A stretch of 64,000 bases of DNA. It comes from Enchytraeus crypticus. Taxonomy: Eukaryota > Annelida > Clitellata > Enchytraeida > Enchytraeidae. Position 1 is the stretch's first letter, and each line of letters starts with the position of its first letter. The notes beneath the pieces were generated by a model. It was not told where the DNA came from, did no database searches, and saw only the letters and a program-made list of their open reading frames with translations. The DNA lies in the NCBI GenBank assembly GCA_905160935.1, contig CAJHZI010000207.1:1429501-1493500 (forward strand). Reading direction: 5' to 3'. The position numbers and the translations under genes are program-made. This document shows, one piece after another, positions 33,039 to 46,400 of the stretch.

Positions 33039-34300
33039 CTACGGTTCGATTTTATTAGCAGTTGGATGCAGCCGGCGATGGTCTGCAACTACTTGTAGGA
33101 GAAATTGAAGATCTTCTTCACCTTTAGTGAGTGTCTTATTATATGTTTGAATAAGTGCAACTCCTCTCTCGGCATTGTCATTGACAACTTTAATGGTTGC
33201 TAAGCGGCATTTAGCTATATTGTACTCACCTAGTGAACTCCAGTTTTCTGGATCTGATGACAAAAAGTCTGTTGGTAACTGTAAATTTCTAAACAGATTC
33301 ATGCTGTTGCTAGTCACAAACTGATCCAAGGTGCACGATTGCAAATTATTCAAATCAATAGTTGCTCGCTTCAGCGGCTTGGGTGCCCCTTGTTTGTTCA
33401 TTGCGGAAACCATGAGCCTTTTTGTTGCTGGGTAGACCCTATCATCGAACAATGCCAAGCAAACGAGTTCCTCTGAGAGATACCATAGATGAGATGCCAG
33501 TTTCTTAACTGTGGCTCTTGATATTCCTTGATGTATGGAGGAATATTCGCACAGGCTAGTTAGCAGTTGTAAGTCACTGAGAGGTGTTGAGATAGCCATA
33601 GGTGCCGTTATCTAAGCCTTCAGATACAATCTCACTGCAAAGATTGCAAGATCTCTTAACCCTTTTTCCTCTCTGGCAGTCAGCTTGAACTGTTTTCAAA
33701 ATAGCCATATCTTGAGGGCATAGAGAACCTTCGCCATTCATCTAGCATTATGCATAGCTCCAGGGGCTCTGAAACTAATGCCTTTTGGAGGAGCTTCACC
33801 AAAGAAAATGATGGATAATTCCAATAATTCGCGATAATCAGCTCTTGCTTGATTTTCATTAAGATGATGATGTGCAAATTGCAGAACTTCATCACGAACA
33901 TCAACAATGGTTCTCCACACGTAGTCATCAGTGGGTCCGGGACAATACTGTATGTCAATGCTATGCCACTGTTCTTTGAATCTTTTGAACAACTGGATAT
34001 CAGGTCCAGAAGTTCCACCTATGCTCTGTTCAAAAGCAGTACCAATTATCAACTCATTGATATGATGACGGCAGGCAAAATAGAGTAGATTTTTCTGCAG
34101 TATTTGCTCCAATAATACACAAGTCTCAGCCTTATTACCAGTGTTTGCAGCTGTTGTATCAAAACATATGGCACCGATGTTATCTTGCAGCTTCCATTCC
34201 TTTATTAGGCTTTCAACTGCAGATGCTTGTGATTCTCCAGTCCCGGAAATTAATTTTGGAACACCCAAAAGCTGGCAGATGTTTGCACATACATATTATA
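33039..34300 (-). pseudogene. DNA-transposon transposase remnant (hAT-like suspected)
   Basis: One continuous minus-strand frame from about 34300 to 33039 is broken by three nonsense codons between 33738 and 33600. It includes LGVPKLISGTGESQA, ICFDTTAANTGNKAETCVLL, FACRHHINELI, RAPGAMHNAR followed by a stop where W is expected, HLWYLSEELVCLALFDD, and VVNDNAERGVALIQTYN. The FD-TTA-N and ND-AERG motifs recur in invertebrate transposase-like proteins that I associate with the hAT group. The superfamily call is tentative. The N-terminus, including any zinc finger, is not present, and terminal inverted repeats were not found. Confidence 0.7.
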
Positions 34301-34462
34301 AAAGAAATCCATAAAACTATAGTGTGTAAATATTCAACGACCTTGGGTGACCTCTAAATATTACTCGATTTCAATTTTTTTTTCTCAGTCAGTTTTATGC
34401 CAAATGGAAGCAATTGAGAGGATGGGAGCATAAATTTTCTGTCTTTTGCTTTTAAGGGACAG

Positions 34463-34467
<5 letters not shown>

Positions 34468-34540
<73 letters not shown>
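34468..34540. repeat. (TA)n microsatellite
   Basis: About 36 TA units. Confidence 0.98.
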
Positions 34541-35029
34541 CATTATTAGATGGTGTTTTATGACGATAGGTATATGTCTGCCTAGTTTTAGTAGAACAGG
34601 CTTTGACATCGCCATTGTAAGCTACTATAGCCTACCAGAATGATCATTTATTATAAGAAATTCGCGTCGCTGATGCTGCCTTCAATCTCACAACTCTCTG
34701 TTGGAGCACAGCACAGGACGTTTGTTCGGTCCTTGACTGTAATTGAATGCCTAGGCCTGCTCTAAGTAGCACACATGAGATGGTATTTCTCAGAGGTGTG
34801 TGGGACTCCGATCTGTCGTAGTTGTGAGGCTCTCTATTAATTAATTAATTAATCCTTAATTAATCGATTAATCCTTACTGATAAAATATCGAAGTCAAGG
34901 CACAGATTTCTACATCGTATCTCACAATTTAATACTAAATATAAATAGCACTACAATTTAATAAATTTAATGTACGAACGCTAAAACTTAAAACTGAACA
35001 TAAGATTTAAACACACAGTCCCTGAAATA

Positions 35030-35235
35030 TCAATGATCCGGATTTGACTCCGGTTTCGGCCCTCGGCCTACGCCGTGTGAACTTGCCCGTCCGGCCGCCA
35101 CAATTTGAACGACTCTCGTCCACGAATCTGCCAGTATTCTTCCACAGGTGAAGCTTGGTCATTTGGTAACTGACCAATCAGATTCAATTGCTCTGCAGCT
35201 CTGACCACTGTCTAGCCAATAGCAGACATGCATTA
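35030..35235 (+). promoter_or_regulatory. GC-richer segment with CCAAT boxes; possible gene B promoter
   Basis: This stands out from AT-rich flanks. It contains two CCAAT-type sites ('gaccaatcag' near 35183, 'tagccaatagc' near 35214) and a palindromic 'gatccggatttgactccggt' followed by 'cggccctcggcc'. It lies 2.2 kb upstream of the first coding exon of gene B, whose acceptor implies an upstream non-coding exon. It could equally be a repeat. Confidence 0.25.
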
Positions 35236-35329
35236 TCATAACATAAATTATATCCATAATAATTAAGGATAGATTAATTATAATTATACATGTATAATTT
35301 CAAGTTCTTAACACTATAACGGTAAATTT

Positions 35330-36060
35330 AATAATTTTTATCTTACTGATAACATATTGGAAACAAAAGTATGATCCAGTAGATTATTACCATAGGTAGG
35401 TGTTGGTACGAGGTCATGAAGACCTGTTAGCTCAGCTATACTGCTGGCTTTTGAGCCATTATAATCACCTGCTAGTATGGTTATAAGTCACTAGATTTAT
35501 TTAAACTGTCAATAGCGGCAGCTACATAACTTAATAATTTGCTACTAACATACACGGTTAGGTGTGTGATATAAACCACCAATTAAGATTGCTATATTGT
35601 TCATAATACTACCTCGGATTGTTTACAGTCACTGGCAACATTCACAACTCTTGCTCAATAATTATTACTAGCGTATATCAAATTATCAATACTCCACCCG
35701 CTTTACGACCTTCCCTATCAATCCTGTAAGACGTGTATCCATCAAGGTGCTCAAATCATGCTGGGTGTTTTGCTTTAGGATACCACTATGACACCGACGT
35801 CTACATTCATGCTGATCAAATCTGTGACTACATGTTGTAGTGCATTAGACTTAGCTATGGATCTAACATTGAGCACATACAGAGAAGGGGGTTGAAGAGG
35901 TGAAGCTTACCGAGAGTTGCTGAGAGCTTTTGTTGGTGATGTTGATGACAGTACAGTGTGAGATATCTAAGAGTTCGAGTGGGCTTAGGTCGCTGAGTAA
36001 ATTGAAGAAAGGATGAGTGACTGCGAGAGTATAGATGGTTTAAATATACCACTTTTTGTT
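35330..36060 (-). mobile_element. Degenerate LINE endonuclease domain
   Basis: On the minus strand, across frameshifts: SLYVLNVRSIAKSNALQHVV, then a GGLYHTPNRVC-like segment, then AGDYNGSKASSIAEL and TGLHDLVPTPTYGNNLLDHT. These follow the order of an apurinic-like endonuclease domain of a non-LTR element (VLNVRS, then GDxN, then the LDH region). No open frame survives. Confidence 0.65.
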
Positions 36061-36099
36061 CACTCCATTACGACAGCCCCTGTAGTCTGTAGTGCCTCA

Positions 36100-37435
36100 G
36101 GCCCAGAGATGAGATATTTTGAAGCGCACTACTGCTGAATGCAATGTACTAATATTATACTACGCCAGAAGCGCGCAAACTTTGGGCTATTGCCGTCTGC
36201 ATAAAAAACAAATTGCTTTTGCAACGGCCGCTCTAAATTTTTCACTGAAAAACGTTAAGGTCACTATCAAAATTTACTTCTCCAGTAGTCAACGCGAGAT
36301 AATGATGACATCTTGAGTATATTTTAAATCAGTTGGATATGATTTTGTAGCAGACGACATTTGCTTAAGAGTGTAAAAGAATATTCGATATTATGTTAAC
36401 GACTTCACAACTTTACATAATAAATTGCCAATTGTTTTATGGCCGCAGGTTGTGTACCACTAATTAGCGGCTAGATAGTCATTTATTTGGACAGAACTAT
36501 ACACCATCGCAGGCTATTGTTTTGAGTCACTTTTGATTCTCTGAAATTTTACTAAAATTTTATTAGTTTCTTAGGAATATGTTTAGCGTTAGAGTAAAGC
36601 AGGAAGGATAGATGGCTCTATTATTACTCTATGGAGTAAAGGGTAGGGGTTAGGGATAGTTTAAAAAGTTACATTAAAAAATTACAGATTCCCCGGGAAT
36701 TAGCTAATGTGAATAAGAGCCTGCGTTGATGCAAATAATTCTGTCCAAAGTAAAGTTTACTGTACGCCTTGAAGGCTTGAAGCCTGCATTCTATGCTGAC
36801 GCCATATTCCGCCAGCAAAGCCATATTTCATGTGGAAACGTCGTCCTGGATTCAATAACGCGCAAAACACCTATCCCGATCAGGCTAGTAAGTTGCCTTA
36901 ACCCATCAAAATGGGTGGACCATTAAGAGTAAAACAGTGGTACAAAAAGTGGTACGGCATTTAAAATTTGAACTAAATTTTTTTTACGGAAATTGCCTTA
37001 CCAGTGTCAATGCCTTTGCTTTGTTGTATATTTTTCCTTTACAATGTTTGTATGGTAAGGCATGAAATTACTACTAGACTGGTGTTAGAAGTCTCCATGA
37101 CTTCTAAGCAAATCCAATCAAATTTTATAAAAATTAAGCCTAAGCCAAATAATTTGCAGGGCCCAAGTGTAGGTTATAAGCCAGTCAAATTTTGTTAATC
37201 TAAGTCTCAGCTATTTGATTCTCAAAATCAATGAGCTGTTAATCATTGATGTGCATCACACTGACTTTGTCTTCTGAAAACCTGATTGCAGAACTTTTAG
37301 AACTACTTTAAATGTCAGTATGATAGCTAAATTGTTATCTTCTTGAAACTTAGTAGCTACATTTTATATCAAGAATAATTTTAGATACTACACTGCTTAG
37401 CTTAATGCTAATTATTACGTGTTTATATTTTACAG
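36100..37435. other. Upstream of gene B exon 1; nothing identified
   Basis: AT-rich sequence with no recognised repeat or coding region. A 5' UTR exon of gene B may lie here or further left. Confidence 0.4.
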
Positions 37436-37443
37436 ATTTGAAG

Positions 37444-40400
37444 ATGACTGGAATGGAAAAAAATTTTGAGTTTTTGATATCCTTTGGCAAAAATTTTGCT
37501 AAGGCCAGACTCAAAGATTTCAGGGAAATAATTCCTATTTATTACAAGGAGGTTTATCCCATTACAAGAGGTTTGTTAAAGATAGTCTTTAAGTTTGTAA
37601 AAAAGGCTGCAAAGCTGATGTTAACTTTAGTTTATTCTCGCGAAAGCAATATCAGTGACGGTCGAGCCCAGGATTTGAATTCACACTTACTGATCTGCGG
37701 TTGGATATCGTACCGACATCGCTACTGGCGATAGTTTATTGGTTTGTTGTCTGATGGTGGTTTGCTTTAAGGTTTACATCTAATTTACTATAATAGAAGT
37801 CCATGGAACATGTAGACATAATTAATAGGTCTATACATTAGCAATTAAAACAGTGCAATTAAACAAATGTTTAAATTTAAGCAATTTGGTATTCTTTTGT
37901 GTAAAATAAATATTTGTGAGTGGGTTTACTCTTAGTAATACCATAATACATACTTGGTGTAGATACTACTTTATCCTCAACCTTCCTTTTCATCTCAATA
38001 TATGAATTTGTTATCAGAACATCCACCATCCTTTGGCAAACCATCACCCCTTATAATATGTTCAATCCAACTTTTCTTTCTATTTCTTATCACATTTATT
38101 AACTTCCTATCTGTACCGACACTTTCAAGAACTTCTTGTAATTTTGTCAGGCCAACTAATCTCTGTAGGTGAAAAGAAGCAAAGAGAAGTAGTGATATTA
38201 TTATTATTGAATCAGATGTTGAAAGATAAGTTTACAAAGGTGGTATATTAAATTAATAAAAGGTTAATGTGGTGAGAGTGAAGGCTGAACCAGTAGAATG
38301 GATGGTAGCGCAAGTGTATATGCCGAAATCCGACTCGAAAAATGAAAATATTGAGATAGTGTATGAGCATACTGAAAAGTTTGTAAAAAAAGAGAAGACC
38401 ACGGATCAAGTAATATTTATGGGAGACTGGAATGCGGTGGTAGGAGAAGGGAAAGATGGAGCGAAAGTTGGTAGGTTTGGTCTTGGAGTGAGAAATGAGA
38501 GAGGTCAAGAACCGGTTGATTTCTGTAAGAGAATGAATTTAGTAATAGTAACTACATGGTACTTGAACGAAAAACGAAGAAGATATACGTTATTATTATG
38601 AATTGAAAGAATGATTAGAAATAAATGTTTAAAATAATTCTTCTGCACTCTGGGAAGCCGCATTCGCCAATTTATCTCGAATGCAGATAGCATTAAAGCT
38701 CTGGAATGCAATAGACAGGCGCTGCTACAGAAAGGCTTTTTCGCGATGATTGCCTGTAACAACACTGGTTCTTCTACATGATTCATATATGAAGTCATTA
38801 CGCTGCAGAGTTGATGAGGCCCAAGGTCTCAAATGCAACTGGCACGAAGATGTAGTTGCTAAAGACTACGTCATACTTAAAGTGACTTCCTACTGGCAGC
38901 GGCCTCAGCAGCTGAGCCAGCATCAGCGCACGATAGGCTGAGGTTGCTTGCTGAGAAAATGTCTGTCACTATGACACCCCAGCTGATACACTTGTCTTCA
39001 TCCCAAGGAATTTGTGATACACCATTTGGTCTTTCTCATCTGAGCTGCTTAATCGCTGGGGCTCTTTGATAGCTGGACTATATGCAGGACTTAGTGCACG
39101 CCATAATAGATCGTTCAGATATTGATGTTTGCCGATTCTGCTAGCGCTTCATATGCAGACAGGCCATGAATGCCCAGAATTTTGATTATTATTATGATTA
39201 TTATTATTATTGATATTGTTATTATTATTATTATTGAACAAGCATTATCTTTCAATCTATCATTTATGACGTTCCACAAGAACCTGTACTCGGTATTTCA
39301 CCTCTGTATTTCGTTTTTCACCTCTGCATATGTATGTTCGTCTCAACAATTTACTCTCTGGTTCTTCTTTAAAATTCAGTTTTATACTGATGATACTACG
39401 ATGATACTCAAGTATACTTACATGTATCAATAATTTCTATATCTGATGGGGACTCATATCAAGCGCGTTTGAAGCATACCACATTCGTTTCTGTCTCTTC
39501 ATAATTCTATATAAACCATCTTGTAGTCAATCATTTTATAACTGAATATTTACTGATTGGTACCACACTGAAACGTACAAAAATAACCGATTTTTCCGTA
39601 TTCTTTATTTTCGCTACATGCTGTATCAGCACATAACCTCGTTGGCTTCTTTGGTTCAAACTTTTATTTCAAAAGTCCTTAATTTGTCGTTCATCCTTTC
39701 ATAAATTCGCCAGCTATGCCAGATATGCTTTACCCTGGACAAGGATTCAGCTGTGGTATTCGTGACTGCACTTGTCCACTATAAAATTGACTATTGCAGT
39801 CCTTTGCTAAATGCTCCTCTCAAAAGGGCCATCATTAATCTCTAATATGTGCAAAACTCACTAGCTTGTGTCGTTTGCTATGCCTCTAATTTTTATCACA
39901 ATGCCTTGCAAATTTTCTTAGCCTATTTGACTTTTCCATCGTTGAACGTATATAAGAATATATAAGAATTTATTTTAAAAGTAATAAACTCTAATAAACT
40001 TTCAAACATGTCTAATGGGTGATTCCACGAAAATGGAGCCATCGTATAAAATTATAGAAAGCATATTTTTATCAATGAAAATGCTTTTTCTAGCTCAAAA
40101 TTTCATGCAGATTCTAAATGAGTAATGTATTGTATTATATGTATAACAAGTACTGTATTTAAGTGGTCAGAGAAAGAAGATGTTGAGTTTGTTGCCAAGG
40201 AGGATATAATTCTACGTTTAACGGAGCCTCAGACAGATCGTCGGGACTGCTGCTGTTTTTAGATCACAGTGTTGCAAGATATAACATTGAATAATTAAAT
40301 CCTCATCAGAAAGGATCTAAGACTGCATATATTGCATTGAACATTAGATTGAGTTTCAAGCTTTGCCTCAGTGAAGTGTTAAACCTTCGGCAGTTCTAAG

Positions 40401-43400
40401 TTTTCACAGAGTGTAATTCCGTTACTACTTTTTGTAATTCCGTTACCAGTCTAAGAATCAATTTTTTAGAAAATTAAATGATGTAATTTAAAAATAAAAT
40501 GCCTTAAGTAATTAATGATTATATGCCCAGCAACATGTATTTAGGACACATTTATGGGATTTAACAATTCAGGGAGTTTGGATAGTGAAAACTGTGACCC
40601 TCAATATGAAGGACTTTCTAACGTAATTCCGTTACCACAATGTGGCGCCCCTAGTGAACACAGATATTGTATTATTAAAAATCTATATTGGTACAGTATT
40701 AGTATGGGACACTTGGTTATCCATGAAATTAAAATTTTAAACTAATCTTTAAATGTAGTTGTTTTTTAGTCAGTAGTAATTTTAAAAACTGTACAAATAG
40801 TAATTCCGTTACCGTGGAATTGCCATAATCTTATCTAACCCATCAACCTTCTCTGCTGCAGTGTTCCATTGTAATTTCCTTTCATAACATTCACTTCCCA
40901 CTTGGTAAGCGTTTACTGAGTTTCACTGCGCCTACACAGTGAAATTTTGTACCTATCTATCTTCGACACTGCTGTGAAACCTTTTGGGAATACCGAAATT
41001 AATCTATTTCCTCACTAACTCTAAATCGTCTTCTTCCTCTCTGGCTAATGGACTGGGTTTATCTTTCTCGTTTTCTTTGTGTTCAATGCCTGTGCAAGTG
41101 GTGTTGAACTGCTTGTTGTTGTATGATCCGTTTATGACATCACCTCGGGTGAGGAGAAGGACGTTAAATCTTCATTGTATTATATTATAATTATATTTGG
41201 GATTGTATTGCTAGTATTTAAAAATTTAGCTTTCTAGTTTATTCTTTATCTGCTTAGTGAGAAATATGTGGAGAGAGAAACCTTCAGATTGGCCGGCTGG
41301 CGTCTTTTTTGGTGATCCTAGCAACAAGTTGACTCTACCTGATGGAACTGTTGTGCCTAAGCCTAACATTGAGCAATGCAAGAGAATGTGCAGTTACCTT
41401 CATGGAAAGCTAGAGGTGAGAATAATTGTATTTCATCTTCTAAGTTATATAAGTAAACTAGCTGATCCTATGACAGCACAGCTTGACTTGTTGTAATTAA
41501 ATTCTAACATAGTGTTCACACTAACTGAGTAGCAGGTATTTAACATTTCTTGAAGACCAGCAACGCTAGCCGAGATTAAAAGTAAATCATCAACATACAT
41601 AATAATGCCAATGTACTGACCACAAAATTGACATCAAATATTATTATCTTTTAAAGCAAGAATAAATGTATTGATAAACACATTAAATAACGCAGGAGAA
41701 ATAGAACTACCCTGTCGTACATCACTGCTCACTGAAAACACCCTAGATACACATCCCCTCCATCTAACATTAACGAATAGTTTGCTATACCAATCATGTA
41801 GCAGTACTATAACCCACATTGGAATACTATGCTTAACCAAAGATGACAGGAGTTTATAATGATTAATTTTATCATATGCCTTTTTAAAATCTAAAGTTGC
41901 CTTGAATATTGAGCTCCCTTTCGAATTAAAATACTTCACTGCGTGACTAAAAACAAATATAGCATTAGAGCATCCTATCCCCTTTTTAAAACCAAATTGA
42001 AGGTCGTCTGATGCTTTCTTCCATATTAGACAAACATGCCCCTCTCAAGACCATTCATTGCCGCTCAAATCCTAGGAAACCATTCATTTCTGAACAAATC
42101 CTTAAGCAAAAATCTGAACATTCAAAACTCGAAACTAAGTTCAGGAAGGATCTGAAAAATCCACCTGAATTAAGAAATCCAGACATTAAGTCCAAGTACA
42201 TCAAGCAAAGAAAATTAGTAAATAAAATGATTAGTTCTGCTAAAAGCTTGTATTATCAAAATCTAATATTGCAGAATCAAAATTGTCCCAAGAAATTTTG
42301 GGGAGCACTTGACTCTCTGCTTGATCGAACCATTCCCAAGTCACTCCCCTCTACCACCTCACCATCTTCTCTTGCTACCTCTTTTCTCACCTTTTTCAAT
42401 GACAAAATAGCCAAACTCTGTATCTCTATACCCTCCAACTCCATTGACACCAACAACTCCATTTCTGTAAATATGCCTGAACCGCCGCTACTTTCTAGTT
42501 TTGAACCAGCTAAACCGGAAGAAATACGCAATTTTATTCTTCGCTCTACCGACTCATCTTGCTGCCTTGATGTTATTCCTACACGCTTACTGAAATCTTG
42601 TATTGATGTTTTAGTTGCTCCTATTACTTACTTAATCAACCTCTCACTCTCAGAAGGTATCTTCCCGACCTCCTTCAAACAAGCAGTTGTATCTCCTTTG
42701 CTAAAAAACCTTCTCTACCAAAAGATGATCTTTCCAGTTACCGTCCTATTTCCAATCTTAACTTCATCTCTAAACTTCTTGAAAAGGTAATTTATACCTG
42801 TTTATGCACTCGTCTTGATTCTTTCCCTTCTCTCTCTCATTATCAATCTGCCTATAGTAAACAGGTTTCTGCCTTGGTTCTTCTAGATCTCTCTGCTGCC
42901 TTTGATACAATTGACCATGGCATCCTAATAAATAGTTTTAAATCTTGTTTTGGCATATCTGATTCTGCCGTTTCCCTTCTCACATCATATCTCTCATGTC
43001 GCACACAGTCTGTTGTTATTGGTCAAAATCGCTCTTCTGAACTACCCCTCCTACGCGGTGTTCCTCAAGGTTCAGTGTTAGGTCCATTGCTCTTCTCTTT
43101 ATATATCACACCTCTTAGCTACCTGCTTGCTCAGTCCTCCATAAATTTTCATTTTTATGCGGACAACACACAACTATATATTTCCTTTTCTAATCATGAT
43201 TCTGATCAAAAACTGGCTCATCTCTCATCCATTCTTGACAAGGTTTATTCCTGGTTTTGTGCTAACCGTCTTGCTGTTAATCCTTCCAAAACTGAATACC
43301 TTTTAATTGGCACTCCTTTGCAAAGAAGTAAAATTACCAATAACTCAGTTAATTTTCAGAATCTTGCGCTTTCACCTTCTCGATCTGCCAAAAACCTTGG

Positions 43401-46400
43401 AGTCATATTTGATGAAAACCTTGACTTTAAATCCCAAATCTCTTCTGTTTGTCGCGCTTCTTTCTTTCAGATTCGTCAGATTAGGCAAATACGTCCATCC
43501 CTTACTAGTAATTCATTATTACATGGGTTGCCTACTTCTTCTCTCAATCGTTTGCAGCACGTCCAAAATTCTCTTGCACATGTTGTTTGTAAGCCCTCTC
43601 GACTTCAATTTCGCTCTCTTTCTCTTCTACGCAGTCTTCACTGGCTCCCTGTTAATCAACGCATAAAACATAAAATAGCTCTATTAACTTTCAAAACTCT
43701 GAGATTTGGCAAGCCTTCTTACTTATCTGAAATTCTTCTTCCCTATCGCCCCTCACGTACACTTCGCTCCACCGATGCCAATCTTCTCTCAGTTCCAAAT
43801 ATTCTCACGTCATTGGGCAGACGTTCATTTTCTTACGCAGCACCCACAATCTGGAACTCTTTACCTGCTAATCTTCGCTCTTGTTTTTCTCTTTCAACAT
43901 TCTCTAGCAAGCTTAAAACATACCTTTTCCCACCATAGACCTAATCAATCTACGCTGACCATTTTTTTGATCACCGGACTGGCTTTCGTTTAGGACCTTG
44001 CTTCTCCTCAGCACATTTCTTTCGCAGATTGGTCTGGGTGAATTGATCTGTAGTGATATGTGCTGTTGGGGACGTCCCTGACATCATCCCTGGATGAGGA
44101 AACGGACGTTAAACCTTTATTATTATTATTTAAAAACGGTTCACAAATCTCCAATAATATTAACTCGAACAATTTAGAGACTACTGGGATCAATGTGATA
44201 GCCCTATAATTATTAACGTCATTTACGTCACTCAGTCTATCTTCAACAAGGGGACAACAATACCGTGACCGAAACTGGAAGGAACGCGACCGTGCCATGC
44301 CATGCTCCGAAACAGTAGACTCATATTAACTATAAGTAAAGGGTGTGCATTTACCAAATTTTCAGTACATAAGCCGCCAGGACCACAAGCTTTACCCAAT
44401 TTTAACTTACGAATGCACCGGTCTACTAATTCTACTGTAATCGAATCAGGTGTGCATGCATCAGGTTATTGATTATCACCATGAGAACAAAGATTCTTAA
44501 ATTCATGAATAGCAGATGACTCATCAGTTGAAACGCTATATACCGATTCAAAATAATTTGCAAACTCCTCTGCAACATGCAAACTATCGCTGGACCCATT
44601 TATACAGACATCTTTATCAATATTATTATACTTTTTTTTGACCACGTTCTCCAAAATTCCTGGTTATTTTTACTGGCAAAGTGCTTAAATAACTCATCAT
44701 TATAACGATTTTCAAATTTAAACAAGGCTTCCTTGATAGCCATTTTATATTTCAATCTAGAACTATTTTTGAGTTTACACAACCAACCAGTCCCGGGACG
44801 GCCGGCATCAACCCACAAAGAAGACCAGAAAATAGACTTATCTCTCATTTCGTCCAAATAATCGTTCCAAAATGGCTTTAACGCATTGGTCGGAATACTA
44901 GGAATGGTATAATCTTGAGCAAATTTTAACACATTTTTGAAATAGCTGTATAATGCTCATTTATATAATTTTTATGTAGTCTATTATCACAATCCTTTGT
45001 CGTACATTCGATGTGAGATTTATCATGGACCATACCGTGTAATAAGTGACGTGTATAAGAATAATAGTCTGTAAGATTCCCTTTATCCCACCGCACTTTG
45101 AACTGCTTAACAATCCTATTACGTGTAGTAACACTCGTAGGCTGTTGAGCCTGTGGTACGTCCAAACGTAGAGTAATTGGACGATGATCACTAAAATTAT
45201 AACTAGAATCAATAACATCAACATAACTAATGAATGGCATGAGGGACTTTGACACAAAGAAATGATCAATGCGAGATGAGACTCTCAATGACTTATTGAC
45301 GTACATGTCTACAACTGAACTACGCACTAAATCATCACAAGGCATCATATGCACATCGTTAATTAAGGAATTAAAGATATTAAAACTAGCATTATCAGTA
45401 GAAACGTCAAAATTTGTATCACCAGCAATAATTATATAGCTACATAGATTATTCAATATAACATTTTCAATAAAGCCAGTTAGAGACGCAATATCAGATC
45501 TATATTCGGCATTATCTGCGTAACAAGGAAAATACACATTAAATAAGAGAAATTCAATATTATTGAAAACTATCTTTATAGCAGCACAACGACCATTGGG
45601 ATCGTAGGTAATAAAGTGAACCATTGAATTGAACGACAAATGCCATAAAAGACCTACACCACCAAAGGGACGACCACTAAGAATACGAGTAGATAGCACA
45701 TTACTCACTGCTGATACTGCTTTATATTTAAACTCAGCATGAATCAAATTAAGCTTGTCTAATTCATCTTCATGCAGCCAATGTTCCTGAATTGCTATTA
45801 TGCAAGGATTAGAACACAGTTCATGTAACATACTCATACCGCTTCTAAATCCACGCATATTGTATGAAAATAAATTAAACAAAGCCATGATGGGATTACA
45901 TCAGTTTTCGACTACCACTGGACCTTTCTTCCCAGCATATACCCACTCCCTTAATTCACATTCATCCGGCCAAATTGCTTCATTGAACACCTGTTCAGTA
46001 AATTCTGCATTGAATGATACCTTGAAGGCGGCTGACTTGAACACGTACCCATTTTTACTCTGAGCTGGCAGTTTAAAACACGAATTCACTCGAATTCCTC
46101 TTCCCATGAGTAAGTCAGTAACATCTTGGCAGGTGGTGTCCTGGTGCAATCGGCCGACAAATACTGAATTTTGGTGTGGGATCGACTTTATTTTACGGTC
46201 GCTGGGGCTCTTTTTACTGCATGTCTGGCTACATTAGTAGATTTCATCCTATGCGCGTGGTCAGTAACCAAAGTAAATCCCTCGCTGTCAGTAGGCCCAT
46301 CTGTACGCTTAGGACTGTCAGCTCTTACGCGATCGGCCCAAGTTCTACTTGCTTCGCTGTTTTGTTGTACAGGGGCGCGTGGACGAAATGACGCCGTGTG

